From Alphaproteobacteria bacterium (GTDB lineage: Bacteria > Pseudomonadota > Alphaproteobacteria > Rhodospirillales > WMHbin7): DNA of 64,000 nt. The position numbers and the translations under genes are program-made. Below the pieces are notes generated by a model. It did not search any database, had not been told where the DNA came from, and saw nothing but the letters and a program-made list of their open reading frames with translations. The DNA lies in assembly GCA_015231795.1 (NCBI GenBank), contig JADGAX010000002.1:372001-436000 (forward strand), read 5' to 3'. This document shows positions 1 through 8,526 of the stretch, piece by piece; the stretch's first letter is position 1; every line of letters begins with the position of its first letter.

Positions 1-125
1 GAAAGCCCCGCCGCCTGCCAGCCGAGGAAAAGCGGCGCCAGCCCCAGATGGCCCGAGGCAGACAGGGGCAGAAACCCGGCCAGCCCTTGAATCACAGCCA
101 TCACTACGACCTGTTCGATCGGCAC
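1..125 (-). CDS. UppP/BacA-like undecaprenyl-diphosphatase family protein, N-terminal fragment
   Basis: Only the first 41 codons are in the window; the gene runs off the left edge. UppP recycles undecaprenyl diphosphate at the inner membrane. The start is read as GTG at 125-123, preceded by an AGAGGA ribosome site about five bases upstream. The peptide carries the family pattern IQGLAGFLPLSASGHL at residues 12-27, which matches the usual Q-G-x-T-E-F-L-P-x-S-S-S-G-H-L region. The normally invariant Glu after the Thr is Gly here, and the Thr is Ala. The family assignment rests on this one motif, and the enzymatic role is doubtful because a catalytic acidic residue appears missing. It is divergent from the fzlA-like gene at 243. 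Confidence 0.6.
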   Translation of the reverse strand, partial: MPIEQVVVMAVIQGLAGFLPLSASGHLGLAPLFLGWQAAGL

Positions 126-242
126 GCCATTCCTCTCAAGAGTTTTTTAGGATTCACTTTGGTAGCATCATAACCGGACATCTCTTGCGCCGCCAGGGTC
201 ACTGGCGTTATAGACTCCTCAGGTGGGGAAAATTACCAAGAC

Positions 243-911
243 ATGCGCACGCTTCATCATCTCTGGCTTTCAGCGCATTCGCGCAAGGTGCGCATAGCGC
301 TTGGCGAGAAAAAGCTGGGCTTTCGCCTGGAGGCGGAAAAAACCTGGGAGCGCCGTCCTGAATTTCTGGCCCTGAACCCGGCGGGCGAGGTTCCGGTGCT
401 GATCGAGGAAGATGGTCTGACCCTGGCCGAACATGCGTCGATCTGCGAATATCTGGACGAAACCTATCCCGAGCCGCGGCTGATCGGGGCCGACCCGGTC
501 GAGCGGGCCGAGGTGCGCCGTCTTTGCGCCTGGTTCGACCAGAAGTTCGAAACCGAAGTAACGCGGCATCTGGTCACTGAAAAGTTGATGAAGCGCTTTT
601 TGGGCCTGGGCGAGCCGGACTCGCGGGCCATCCGGGCCGGTTTGCAAAATCTGGAAAGCCACCTGGCTTATCTGACCTGGCTGACCGAGCGGCGCAACTG
701 GCTGGCCGGGAACAGCTTTACCTTGGCCGATATCGCGGCGGCGGCCCATCTGTCTTGCATCGATTATGTGGGCGACATCGCCTGGGACCAAGTGCCGCAT
801 GTCAAGGATTGGTACGCCAAGATCAAATCGCGCCCCTCCTTCCGCCCTCTGCTGACCGATCACATCCCAGGTGCGCGGCCGCCCGCGCATTACGCGGATC
901 TCGATTTTTAA
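243..911 (+). CDS. fzlA: FzlA-type glutathione S-transferase-fold protein
   Basis: 222 residues with an N-terminal thioredoxin-like half (about 1-80, including LNPAGEVPVL and the AEHASICEYLDE segment) and an all-helical C-terminal half with the N-capping/hydrophobic-staple region (NSFTLADIAAAAHLS). The tail ends in HYADLDF, which I recall as characteristic of FzlA, the GST-like protein that binds FtsZ and sets constriction rate in Caulobacter. A generic GST would lack this tail. It stands alone on the plus strand, and its stop is directly adjacent to the stop of the convergent gene at 912. In many alphaproteobacteria it is followed by queG, which is not seen here. The family is well supported; the division role is inferred from homologues. 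Confidence 0.78.
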   Translation: MRTLHHLWLSAHSRKVRIALGEKKLGFRLEAEKTWERRPEFLALNPAGEVPVLIEEDGLTLAEHASICEYLDETYPEPRLIGADPVERAEVRRLCAWFDQKFETEVTRHLVTEKLMKRFLGLGEPDSRAIRAGLQNLESHLAYLTWLTERRNWLAGNSFTLADIAAAAHLSCIDYVGDIAWDQVPHVKDWYAKIKSRPSFRPLLTDHIPGARPPAHYADLDF

Positions 912-1328
912 TTAGCCGTCGATCAACGACCAGTCGGAGAAAACAGCCGCCTCGCCGCGTTCCTGGCGTGGGCGAATTTCGCCGGTCTCGATATCGACAT
1001 AGGCAAGATGGCGCTGGCCATCCTTCTTAATATCCAGAACTTTGATGAAGCGCTTGCCGCTTTCCAGCACCAGCGCGTCGCCCGGCTGCATTTGCTCGCC
1101 CTTGGATCTTGGCTGCGTCTGCACGAACTGAGGGGCCTCGCCCATCGGCTCCAATTCCGTTTCTGGATCGATATAAGCCAGCGTCAGGCCGGGGCTGGCC
1201 ATGGCGGCGACGAGATAGTGATTGACGTAATCCTTGCTGTCGCGCCAGGCCTTCAGCCAAAGACGGTCTTGATGGCGGACCAAGCGGCCCCCTGGCATGT
1301 CATGGGCGGGCAGTTTGGGCTGGCTCAT
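912..1328 (-). CDS. Conserved hypothetical protein, 138 aa
   Basis: A 138-residue soluble protein with no signal peptide or membrane segment, and I do not recognise a named domain. It is mixed alpha/beta in appearance, with repeated short beta-like stretches (MQPGDALVLESGKRFIKVLDIK, then HLAYVDIETGEI) that suggest a small beta-rich fold. The start codon overlaps the stop of the upstream TPR gene in an ATGA junction, so the two are almost certainly co-transcribed and translationally coupled. Its stop abuts the stop of the convergent fzlA gene. GC content and codon choice match the neighbours, so it looks native. Function unknown. Confidence 0.7.
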   Translation of the reverse strand: MSQPKLPAHDMPGGRLVRHQDRLWLKAWRDSKDYVNHYLVAAMASPGLTLAYIDPETELEPMGEAPQFVQTQPRSKGEQMQPGDALVLESGKRFIKVLDIKKDGQRHLAYVDIETGEIRPRQERGEAAVFSDWSLIDG

Positions 1329-2080
1329 TTTTCGGCCCCCTTCACATCCATCAGTTCAAGATTGCGCCTTGCATTGTCCGCCGTTTCGCCATCGGGATTG
1401 ATCGCCAGAATGGCCAGCCAGTCCTGGCGCGCCCCCGCCTTGTTTCCCTTAAGCCTTCTCAAGATGCCGCGTTCCAGCAATGCCTCGGGATACTTGCCGC
1501 CCGACAGGGTGACGGCCTGCTCGGCATCCGCCAAGGCGGGGTCTACCATATCCTGGAATCGTTTCGCCGCCGAACGAAGCGCGTATGGCTCGGCCCTCTT
1601 GGGCGACAACAGAATGGCGGCATCCAAATCCTTGACCGCGCCGCCGTAATCGCCCGCCGCGAACATCACCACCGCCCGGTCGATATATATATCGGGGTTG
1701 CGGGAATCGAGTTTCAAGGCGGCTGTCAAATCTGCATTGGCTTGGCTCAGATTATCCAGCATCAGCTGGGCCTGGGCGGCCTGGGCCAACATCTCGGCCC
1801 GCTTGGGCGCTGGCAGCAGGGTCGAGATGGCCAGCGCCTCCAACCGATAGGCCGCCTCGTCATGCTTGCCCAGATACATCAGGGCCACGGCCTGGCAATG
1901 TTTGGCGGCGTCCCCGCCGCCCATGCCCTGCCATCCCACGGCATGTTCATAGGCCGTCGATGCATCCTGCTTGGCCAGGGCCAGGCAATTTACATATTCC
2001 TGGCGATAATCCATTGGCTCGGCAGCCACCGGAAGGCCATAGGCAAGGAATATGAGGGCAAGAAAAAACGGGCGGCGCAT
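1325..2080 (-). CDS. Exported tetratricopeptide-repeat protein
   Basis: 251 residues starting with a signal peptide (MRRPFFLALIFLAYGLPVAA, likely cleaved near residue 20-21). The mature part contains TPR-like helical pairs, best seen around residues 95-220 (ANADLTAALKLDSRNPDIYI; DLDAAILLSPKRAEPYALRS; LLERGILRRLKGNKAGARQD). TPR proteins act as protein-interaction scaffolds, so this one should work in the periplasm, with no partner evident. It is the first gene of a two-gene minus-strand unit with the 138-residue hypothetical, overlapping it by four bases. The gene is divergent from the SDR gene at 2149, with a 68-base gap. Confidence 0.8.
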   Translation of the reverse strand: MRRPFFLALIFLAYGLPVAAEPMDYRQEYVNCLALAKQDASTAYEHAVGWQGMGGGDAAKHCQAVALMYLGKHDEAAYRLEALAISTLLPAPKRAEMLAQAAQAQLMLDNLSQANADLTAALKLDSRNPDIYIDRAVVMFAAGDYGGAVKDLDAAILLSPKRAEPYALRSAAKRFQDMVDPALADAEQAVTLSGGKYPEALLERGILRRLKGNKAGARQDWLAILAINPDGETADNARRNLELMDVKGAEK

Positions 2081-2148
2081 GGAAAGCCTTGATGGTTGAG
2101 GGCTAGAATGAATTAGAGTGGAAATATCGGATTTGTAAAGGGCGGCGC

Positions 2149-3000
2149 ATGAAGCTGTTCATTTTTGGACTGGGTTTCTCGGGGTTGGCGATTGCCAAGG
2201 CGGCGCTGGCCAAGGGCTATGAGGTGGTCGGGACGCATCAGGAGCCTGCGCGGCCCCCGGTCGAAGGGGTGGGGTGTATATCTTTTGGCCCAGGCCACCC
2301 TCTGCCCAAAGACGCTTTGGACGGGGTTATATGTCTTCTTTCTACGATTCCACCCACAGAATCGGGCGATCCCGCACTTGACGCGCTCAAAAAAGATATT
2401 AACATAATGGAACGATTCGCCTGGGTTGGTTATCTCTCCACGACCGGTGTCTACGGCGATCGACAGGGCGGGCTGGTTGATGAGACCAGCCCGCTCCTGC
2501 CGTCTTCAGAGCGGTCAAAACGACGCGTTCAGGCAGAGGCCTCTTGGCTAGGCCTTTGGGAAAAAAGCAAAATCCCAGTTCACATCTTCCGGCTGGCGGG
2601 CATTTACGGGCCGGGTCGCTCGGCCATCGACAGTTTGCGGGCAGGCAAGGCGCATCGGGTCGTCAAGCCCGGACAGGTCTTTTCGCGCATCCATGTCGAT
2701 GACATTGCGGGGGCCGTGCTGGCCTCGATGGCACGCCCGACGCCCGGCGAGATATATAACCTTTGTGATGACGATCCCGCAGCGCCCGATGAGGTTATAG
2801 ACTATGGGGCCGGTCTGCTGGGCATTGATCCGCCTGTCGCCATTCCCTTCGATCAGGCCGACCTTTCGCCGATGGCGCGAAGCTTCTACGCCGACAATAA
2901 GCGGGTTTCAAACGCCAAGATGAAAGAGGTTCTGGGTTATAGGCCGCTTTATCCCAGCTATCGGGACGGGCTTAAAGCGATTCTGAAAGCAGAATCCTAG
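2149..3000 (+). CDS. SDR-family NAD(P)-dependent epimerase/dehydratase-like protein
   Basis: 283 residues with a Rossmann nucleotide-binding motif GxGxxG at residues 7-12 and the extended-SDR segment STTGVYGD near 97-103. This layout is that of the YeeZ-like/NAD-dependent epimerase group. A second conserved stretch (FRLAGIYGPGRSAID, about 149-163) is typical of the substrate-binding half. The usual YxxxK catalytic lysine is not obvious, so substrate and activity are unknown. The ATG is preceded by AAGGG. The last 29 bases overlap the 3' end of the convergent hemW gene. Base composition is a little more AT-rich than the surrounding genes. Confidence 0.78.
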   Translation: MKLFIFGLGFSGLAIAKAALAKGYEVVGTHQEPARPPVEGVGCISFGPGHPLPKDALDGVICLLSTIPPTESGDPALDALKKDINIMERFAWVGYLSTTGVYGDRQGGLVDETSPLLPSSERSKRRVQAEASWLGLWEKSKIPVHIFRLAGIYGPGRSAIDSLRAGKAHRVVKPGQVFSRIHVDDIAGAVLASMARPTPGEIYNLCDDDPAAPDEVIDYGAGLLGIDPPVAIPFDQADLSPMARSFYADNKRVSNAKMKEVLGYRPLYPSYRDGLKAILKAES

Positions 3001-4144
3001 TCACTGAATCAAGCAGCTGTCGCCCTTGGCGGGTGGTGCGTATGGATGTGCAGTCTTGCTGTATATAACCATCCGCCGCCATCCGCTGAACAGCCAAGGG
3101 GTTTATAACTTCCGACAGCTCGAACCCGGTTTGACGCGCAAAGCGGGCGCGGTCTATCCCCTCGGTCAGGCGCAATCCCAGCAAGATCAGCTCTTGCGCC
3201 CGCTCGCCGGGCAGCAGGGGTTCGCAGGTCCTATATCCATGCTCCCTGGCCGCAACCTGCTTGGCCCATGCCAGCGGATCGGCCAGCCGCTCAGTTGCAT
3301 GGATCTGCCCCCCCCTTGGCTCGCGGCCATGCGCGCCGGGACCAATCCCCAGATAGGCCCCACCCCGCCAGATATCCCGGTTATGCTTGCAGACTGCTGA
3401 TTTTTCAGCATAATTCGATATCTCGTAAGCACAACGATTTGCCGCCGCCATTTGATCTTGCGTCATTGCAAAAAAATCGGCCTCGCTGTCGCCGTCCAGC
3501 GGCATAATGCGCCCCTCCAAAGCCGCCCGGCCCAGGGGGGTCGAGGACTCATAGGTCAACTGGTAAAGCGAATAATGGTCAAGGCCCAGCGCTATCGCTC
3601 TTGCTAGCTCGTCTTGCCAGTCGGACAGGCTTTGGCCGGGTCTTCCATAGATCAGATCGATCGAGACGCGCTCGAACCGCTTTCGAATCAAATCAAGCGC
3701 CTTCAGGGCCGTCTTCATGTCATGACTGCGGCCCAATTGCCTAAGTGATTGATCGTCAAGGGCTTGTACACCCAAGGAGAGCCGGTTCACGCCCACCTGC
3801 TTAAACTGATCCAGGCGCTTGGCGTCGATTGTGCCGGGGTTGGCTTCAAGCGTTACTTCAAGTTGCTTAGATATAGGCCTGTGTTTGGACAGCAATTCGA
3901 GAATGGCCGAGATGGTGGCCGGATCAATCAGCGACGGCGTGCCGCCGCCGAAAAAGACCGATCCGATGCGCGACTTATCTGTTTCACCTAGGCAATGATA
4001 TAGTTCGGCCAACAAGGACTTACGCCAAGATTCCTGATCTATGTCTTTAGGATCAATCGCTTGACTGTTGAAATCACAATAAGGACATTTGGATCGGCAC
4101 CAAGGCCAATGGATATAGACCCCCAATTGCGGGTCGCGGCTCAT
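2972..4144 (-). CDS. hemW: Radical SAM heme chaperone HemW
   Basis: 390 residues with the radical-SAM [4Fe-4S] motif CxxxCxxC at C16, C20 and C23 (WCRSKCPYC), a GGGTPS segment (about 67-72), and the HemW C-terminal wHTH-like region. HemW is a heme-binding chaperone formerly annotated as oxygen-independent coproporphyrinogen oxidase-like. True HemN has an extra cysteine (CxxxCxxCxC); here Phe follows the Asp after the third Cys, supporting HemW. It is the last gene of rph-rdgB-hemW, with its ATG overlapping the rdgB stop (ATGA). That order is common in alphaproteobacteria. Length is typical for the family. Confidence 0.92.
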   Translation of the reverse strand: MSRDPQLGVYIHWPWCRSKCPYCDFNSQAIDPKDIDQESWRKSLLAELYHCLGETDKSRIGSVFFGGGTPSLIDPATISAILELLSKHRPISKQLEVTLEANPGTIDAKRLDQFKQVGVNRLSLGVQALDDQSLRQLGRSHDMKTALKALDLIRKRFERVSIDLIYGRPGQSLSDWQDELARAIALGLDHYSLYQLTYESSTPLGRAALEGRIMPLDGDSEADFFAMTQDQMAAANRCAYEISNYAEKSAVCKHNRDIWRGGAYLGIGPGAHGREPRGGQIHATERLADPLAWAKQVAAREHGYRTCEPLLPGERAQELILLGLRLTEGIDRARFARQTGFELSEVINPLAVQRMAADGYIQQDCTSIRTTRQGRQLLDSVTRILLSESL

Positions 4145-4740
4145 GCAGCGAAGGCACCCGCCACCAGCTTATGAAAAGCATCGGCCCGGTGGCTGATGGC
4201 ATGTTTGGCGGCTGGTTCCATTTCGCCAAAGGTCAGATCAAAGGATCGGGGCTGAAAGATGGGATCGAAGCCAAAACCGTTACGACCGCGAAGCGGCCAA
4301 ACCAACTGGCCGTCAACGCGCCCCTCATAAAGATCACAGTGCCCGTCCGGCCAGGCGATGGCCAATGCGCAAACGAAATAGGCGGACTTGTCGGCGTGCG
4401 GCGCCAAGCTGCGCCATAGTTGTTCCATGGCCGGTTCGAAGCCGCCCGCCTGTTTGGCATAGCGGGCCGAATGGATGCCGGGCGCGCCGTTCAAAGCCAC
4501 GACCGCCAATCCCGAATCATCGGCCAAGGCGGGATGGCCGCTGGCCAGCGCCGCTGCCCTGGCCTTCAAGGCCGCGTTCTCGGCAAAGGTCGTTCCGGTT
4601 TCTTCAGGTTCTGGCAAATTCAGCTCGCCCGCCGAGATGACCTCGGCGCCCAAGGGGGCCAGCAAGTCGCCGATCTCGCGCACCTTGCCCTGGTTGTGGC
4701 TGGCGATGACCAGCCTGCCACCTTCGAAGCGGCGGGTCAT
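4141..4740 (-). CDS. rdgB: dITP/XTP pyrophosphatase (non-canonical purine NTPase)
   Basis: 199 residues when started at the ATG at 4740. The reading frame is open further upstream, but those residues overlap rph and lack family similarity. It hydrolyses dITP, XTP and related non-canonical purine NTPs to monophosphates, cleaning the nucleotide pool. The Ham1/RdgB signatures are visible: ASHNQGK near residues 13-19, ADDSGL at 73-78, and GFGFDPIF in the second half, followed by the terminal SHR motif (AISHRADAF). One base separates the rph stop from this start, and the stop overlaps the hemW start, so the three genes form one unit. Confidence 0.93.
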   Translation of the reverse strand: MTRRFEGGRLVIASHNQGKVREIGDLLAPLGAEVISAGELNLPEPEETGTTFAENAALKARAAALASGHPALADDSGLAVVALNGAPGIHSARYAKQAGGFEPAMEQLWRSLAPHADKSAYFVCALAIAWPDGHCDLYEGRVDGQLVWPLRGRNGFGFDPIFQPRSFDLTFGEMEPAAKHAISHRADAFHKLVAGAFAA

Positions 4741-4741
4741 T

Positions 4742-5458
4742 TTACAATCCCAGAACTTTCTTTTGGCAAGCCACCAGCTCGGCGATGCCCTTCTCGGCCA
4801 GACCCATAAGCGCGTCGAAATCTGTGCGGCCGAAGGCCTCTTTCTCGGCGGTGGCCTGAACCTCAACGATATTTCCTTTGGCGGTCAGCACGAAATTGGC
4901 GTCGGCCTGGGCGTTTGAATCCTCAGTATATTCAAGATCCAGGCAGGCATGACCATCCACCAGGCCGCAGGAAATGGCGGCCACCAGATCAGTCATCGGA
5001 TGCGCCTTCACCATGCCAAGGGCGCGCATCTTCTCGCAGGCCAGCCATAAGGCGACGCAAGCGCCAGTGATCGAGGCGGTGCGCGTGCCGCCATCGGCCT
5101 GAATGACGTCGCAATCGATCTTGATCTGACGCTCGCCCAGCACCGCCAAGTCGATCACCGACCGTAAAGAACGCCCGATAAGCCGTTGAATTTCCTGGGT
5201 ACGACCCGATTGCTTGCCCTTGGCCGCCTCGCGGTCGGTGCGGTCATGGGTGGCGCGGGGCAGCATGCCATATTCCGCAGTCACCCAACCTTTGCCGCTA
5301 TTGCGCAGGAAAGAGGGCACGCGCTCCTCGACCGAGGCGGTGCAGATGACATGCGTCTCGCCGAACCGGGCCAGACACGAGCCTTCGGCATATTTGGAAA
5401 AGCCGGGTTCCAGCGAAATGGGGCGAAGCTGGTCATAGGCGCGGCCCGAGGCTCTCAT
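4742..5458 (-). CDS. rph: Ribonuclease PH
   Basis: 238 residues. A phosphate-dependent 3'-to-5' exoribonuclease that trims tRNA 3' ends. I chose the ATG at 5458 over the one at 5467: the peptide then begins [13 protein letters not shown], the conserved RNase PH N-terminus, and an AAGG site sits at a normal distance; with the upstream ATG that site would touch the start codon. Conserved stretches include [25 protein letters not shown] and the [19 protein letters not shown] active-site region. It heads the rph-rdgB-hemW unit and is divergent from hrcA. Confidence 0.94.
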   Translation of the reverse strand: MRASGRAYDQLRPISLEPGFSKYAEGSCLARFGETHVICTASVEERVPSFLRNSGKGWVTAEYGMLPRATHDRTDREAAKGKQSGRTQEIQRLIGRSLRSVIDLAVLGERQIKIDCDVIQADGGTRTASITGACVALWLACEKMRALGMVKAHPMTDLVAAISCGLVDGHACLDLEYTEDSNAQADANFVLTAKGNIVEVQATAEKEAFGRTDFDALMGLAEKGIAELVACQKKVLGL

Positions 5459-5657
5459 CTGTGTCATCCTTATATATTATGGCGTGGGGAAGGTAGCCGG
5501 ACCCCTCGATTGACGCAAGCTGCATCGCTCACGTTGTTTTGCCCCTAGCCGGGCGCATTCCTTCGGAATGCTTGGCCGCCGCCCCTTGGCGGACCGTGGC
5601 GAATTGACGCAAGGGCTAACGCTCACTACATTTCCGGTCCAGTCAGGAGAGGAATGG
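5459..5657. other. Divergent intergenic region between rph and hrcA
   Basis: About 200 bases between the start codons of rph (minus) and hrcA (plus). It holds an AT-rich block TATATATTAT at 5471-5480 next to rph, a hairpin at 5555-5571, and two direct copies of an attgacgcaag...cgctcac element (5509-5532 and 5603-5626). No CIRCE element (TTAGCACTC-N9-GAGTGCTAA) is present. Promoters for both directions must lie here, but I cannot place them convincingly. Confidence 0.5.
5509..5626 (+). repeat. Repeat module upstream of hrcA: direct repeats flanking a hairpin
   Basis: ATTGACGCAAG followed six bases later by CGCTCAC occurs at 5509-5532 and again at 5603-5626, with identical internal spacing and 94 bases apart. 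Between them lies GCATTCC-TTC-GGAATGC (5555-5571), a perfect 7-bp stem, within a segment resembling the repeats at 57.1 and 60.6 kb (GCCGGGCGCATTCC at 5548-5561, then CTTGGCC). This looks like one copy of a dispersed intergenic repeat family of this genome. Confidence 0.6.
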
Positions 5658-6710
5658 ATGGAAGAGCGGGCTACCGCAATCGCGCAGCTGAACGAACGCT
5701 CGCGCGAGATTTTCCGCAATATCGTGGACGCCTATGTGCAAACGGGCGAGCCGGTGGGGTCGCGCACGCTTTCCAGGCGGGCGGGGCTGCCCCTGTCGCC
5801 CGCCAGCATTCGCAATGTGATGGCCGATCTGGAAGATCTGGGCTTGATCTATGCGCCCCACACATCGGCGGGCCGGATGCCGACCGAAGCCGGACTTCGC
5901 CTCTATGTCAGCGGCTTGCTTGAGGTGGGGCGTCTGGCTCCCGAAGAGCGCCACGCCATCGAGGCGCGTTGCGCCAATCTGGGCCGCTCGGTCGAGCAAA
6001 CCCTGAACGAGGCGATTTCAACCCTGTCCGGCCTGGCCCGTTGCGCCAGTCTGGTGGTGGCGCCCAAGACCGATCTGGGATTTCGCCATCTGGAATTCGT
6101 GCCCATCGGGGCGGGCCGCGCCTTGGTGGTGATGGTGACCGAGCAGGGGCTGGTCGAAAATCGCATCATCGAGGTTCCGGCCCATCTGCCGCCTTCGTCC
6201 CTGGTCGAAGCGGGGAATTATCTGTCGTCCCGGCTGGCCGGGCGCACCTTTCAGGAAGCCGGGCAGGAAATTTTGGAAGAACTGGCCCAGCACAAGGCCC
6301 AGCTTGACGAACTGACCAGCAAAGTGGTCGAGGCCGGACTGGCCGTTTGGGGGGGCGAACCCAAAACCGGCTCGCTTTTAGTGCGCGGACAGGCGCATCT
6401 TTTGGAGAATGTCGGGGCTTTGGCTGACCTGGAGCGCATCCGCACCCTGTTCGAGGCGCTGGAAACCAAGGAACATATGTTAAAACTGCTCGACGTGGCC
6501 AATAACGGCCAGGGCGTGCAGATTTTCGTGGGCGCTCAGAACGAGCTGTTCGGCCTGGCCGGATGTTCGATGATCGTAGCGCCCTATCAGAACAGCCGCG
6601 AGCAGATCGTGGGCGCCATCGGCGTCATCGGTCCGACCCGGCTCAACTATGCGCGCATCATTCCCTTGGTGGATTATACGGCCCAGGTGGTCGGCCGCCT
6701 GATCGGTTAG
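5658..6710 (+). CDS. hrcA: Heat-inducible transcription repressor HrcA
   Basis: 350 residues from the ATG at 5658, preceded by a strong AGGAGAGGA site. HrcA represses chaperone operons by binding CIRCE operators, and GroEL modulates it. The N-terminal winged-helix domain (about 1-95) is clear: LNERSREIFRNIVDAYVQTG, then EPVGSRTLSRR and SPASIRNVMADLEDLGLI, followed by the HTSAGRMPTEAGLR segment typical of the family. The C-terminal GAF-like and dimerisation regions follow. It lies 15 bases before grpE, as in many alphaproteobacteria. I see no CIRCE site in this window, so its targets (classically groESL) are presumably elsewhere. Confidence 0.95.
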   Translation: MEERATAIAQLNERSREIFRNIVDAYVQTGEPVGSRTLSRRAGLPLSPASIRNVMADLEDLGLIYAPHTSAGRMPTEAGLRLYVSGLLEVGRLAPEERHAIEARCANLGRSVEQTLNEAISTLSGLARCASLVVAPKTDLGFRHLEFVPIGAGRALVVMVTEQGLVENRIIEVPAHLPPSSLVEAGNYLSSRLAGRTFQEAGQEILEELAQHKAQLDELTSKVVEAGLAVWGGEPKTGSLLVRGQAHLLENVGALADLERIRTLFEALETKEHMLKLLDVANNGQGVQIFVGAQNELFGLAGCSMIVAPYQNSREQIVGAIGVIGPTRLNYARIIPLVDYTAQVVGRLIG

Positions 6711-6725
6711 AGAGGATATTTGATA

Positions 6726-7313
6726 ATGACTGAGAACGAATCGAATCCCGATGTCGAAGCGCTGGATACCCAGGCCCCGCCCTCGGAGGCGCAAAGCGAC
6801 CCCATGACCTTGCTTCAGGCCGAGAACGATCGGTTGAAGACCGAGATCGACGCCATCAAGCGGGCCGCCGCCGAGGAGCGCAACCGCGCCAACCGCATCG
6901 AGCGCGACGCCGAGGATCGGGTGAAATTCGCCGTCACCGCCTTTGCCAAGGAATTGCTGGCGGTGGCCGACAATCTGCGCCGCGCGCTCGAGGCCGTGCC
7001 CGGATTTTTGCAAGAAGACAGCCAGGCCAAGGCCTTCGTCGATGGCGTGGACATGACGGAAAAGGCGCTGCTGGGCGCATTTGAAAAATTCGGCATCAAA
7101 ACGATTATGGCGATGGATCAGCGCTTCGATCCAAATCTGCATCAGGCCATGTTCGAACTGGAAGATGTCAGCAAACCCGCCGGTACGGTGGTTCAAGTCA
7201 TGCAAGGCGGTTATACGCTGAACGAAAGGCTGTTACGCCCGGCTCTGGTCGGCGTGTCGAAGGGTGGCCCCAAGGCCAACGCCGCTCAGGGCGGGCTTGA
7301 TACGGTTGCGTAA
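6726..7313 (+). CDS. grpE: Nucleotide exchange factor GrpE
   Basis: 195 residues from the ATG at 6726, about nine bases after AGAGGA; an upstream in-frame TTG at 6720 is too close to that site. GrpE releases ADP from DnaK and works with DnaK and DnaJ (both encoded from 24.3 kb). After an acidic disordered N-terminus comes the long coiled-coil helix (LLQAENDRLKTEIDAIKRAA and on, about 28-70). The C-terminal beta-domain motif FDPNLHQAMFELED is near residues 135-148, followed by the GYTLNERLLRPALVGVSKG signature. It is co-oriented with hrcA, and its stop is one base from the next start. Confidence 0.95.
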   Translation: MTENESNPDVEALDTQAPPSEAQSDPMTLLQAENDRLKTEIDAIKRAAAEERNRANRIERDAEDRVKFAVTAFAKELLAVADNLRRALEAVPGFLQEDSQAKAFVDGVDMTEKALLGAFEKFGIKTIMAMDQRFDPNLHQAMFELEDVSKPAGTVVQVMQGGYTLNERLLRPALVGVSKGGPKANAAQGGLDTVA

Positions 7314-7314
7314 G

Positions 7315-8526
7315 ATGAAATGGCGCGCGGTTCCCTTGCTTGGAACTGCGTTGCTGATGTCATCGGCATGGGCCGATATGCCCGTACCAGGAAAGGCCTA
7401 TGTCGTTTCGCCCGCGCAACTGGCCAAGCCAGGGGAAACCCCCGTTGCGGCCAACCCGTCTCGCATCCGGCCCCTGCCGCAACCCGTTCCCCTACAGGTC
7501 CCCAAAGGGTTCAAGGCCAGTCTGTTTGCCGATAACCTAGAGAACGCCCGTTGGCTGGCCAGCTCGTCCCAGGGCGACATTGTTCTAGCCCAGCCCAATC
7601 TGGGCCGCGTGGTGCAGTTGGAGGACAAGGACGGCGACGGGCGGGCGGAAACGATTTCGCTGGTGGCCGTCAATCTGAACCGCCCGCACGGCCTAGCCTT
7701 CCACAATGACTTTTTATATATCGCCGATCTCGATCATGTCTGGAAACTGCCCTGGCCGTTCAAGGCTGGGGAAAGGCCCCAACCCATAACCGCCAAGGGT
7801 GCCCTGGGCGATGGGGGCGGGCATTGGACGCGCAATTTGGCCATCTCGCCGGATGGCAAGCAGCTTTATGTCTCGATCGGGTCGCGCAGCAATATCGGCG
7901 AGGAAGCTCCGCCGCGGGCGACGGTGATGGCGTTCAATATCGATGGATCGGGCGGGCGCGTGCTGGCGTCGGGTCTTCGCAATCCGGTGGGCATCGCCTT
8001 TCGCCCGGGCAGCGGCGACTTATGGACCGTGGTCAATGAGCGCGACGGGCTGGGCGACGGGCTGGTCCCCGATTATCTGGCCCGCATCGACGAAGGCGGA
8101 TTCTTCGGCTGGCCCTACAGTTATATCGGAAGCAATCCCCAACCAGGATATGAAGGGCGTCGGCCCGATTTGGTCAAGGCCGCCAAAGTGCCGGAAGTTC
8201 TGTTTCGCGCTCACTCGGCCCCCTTGGGGCTGGTTTTCTACGATGGCGCTCAATTTCCCGCCGATTATCGGGGCGACGCCTTCGTGGCCTTGCACGGATC
8301 CTGGAACGCCAGCCGAGCCGAAGGCTATATGGTGGCCCGCGTGAAATTCAGAAACGGTCGTCCGGTCGGCGGGTACGAGACTTTCGCCAGCGGCTTTCTG
8401 ATTTCTGACGGCCCCTTTGTCGAAGCCTGGGGACGCCCGGTTGGGCTGGCCCTGGCCAAGGATGGCAGTTTGCTGATTGCCGATGACGCGGCGCACGCCG
8501 TCTGGCGGGTCAGCTATCAGCCCTAA
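7315..8526 (+). CDS. Secreted PQQ-dependent sugar/sorbosone dehydrogenase-family beta-propeller
   Basis: 403 residues starting at the ATG one base after the grpE stop. The N-terminus is a signal peptide (MKWRAVPLLGTALLMSSAWA). The mature part is the six-bladed propeller of soluble glucose/L-sorbosone dehydrogenases: VPKGFKASLFAD, NLNRPHGLAFHNDFLYIAD, the GGGHWTRNLAISPDGKQLYV blade, LRNPVGIAFRPGSGDLWTVV, and LHGSWNASRAEGY. Family members oxidise sugars in the periplasm with PQQ; substrate specificity cannot be read here. The close spacing to grpE suggests read-through, though the functions are unrelated. The last four bases overlap the convergent LpoA-like gene. Confidence 0.83.
   Translation: MKWRAVPLLGTALLMSSAWADMPVPGKAYVVSPAQLAKPGETPVAANPSRIRPLPQPVPLQVPKGFKASLFADNLENARWLASSSQGDIVLAQPNLGRVVQLEDKDGDGRAETISLVAVNLNRPHGLAFHNDFLYIADLDHVWKLPWPFKAGERPQPITAKGALGDGGGHWTRNLAISPDGKQLYVSIGSRSNIGEEAPPRATVMAFNIDGSGGRVLASGLRNPVGIAFRPGSGDLWTVVNERDGLGDGLVPDYLARIDEGGFFGWPYSYIGSNPQPGYEGRRPDLVKAAKVPEVLFRAHSAPLGLVFYDGAQFPADYRGDAFVALHGSWNASRAEGYMVARVKFRNGRPVGGYETFASGFLISDGPFVEAWGRPVGLALAKDGSLLIADDAAHAVWRVSYQP

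Noticed and set aside
5459-5657. CIRCE element upstream of hrcA
   Set aside because: The nearest match (CTAACGCTC at 5617-5625) fits only six of nine bases and has no inverted partner.
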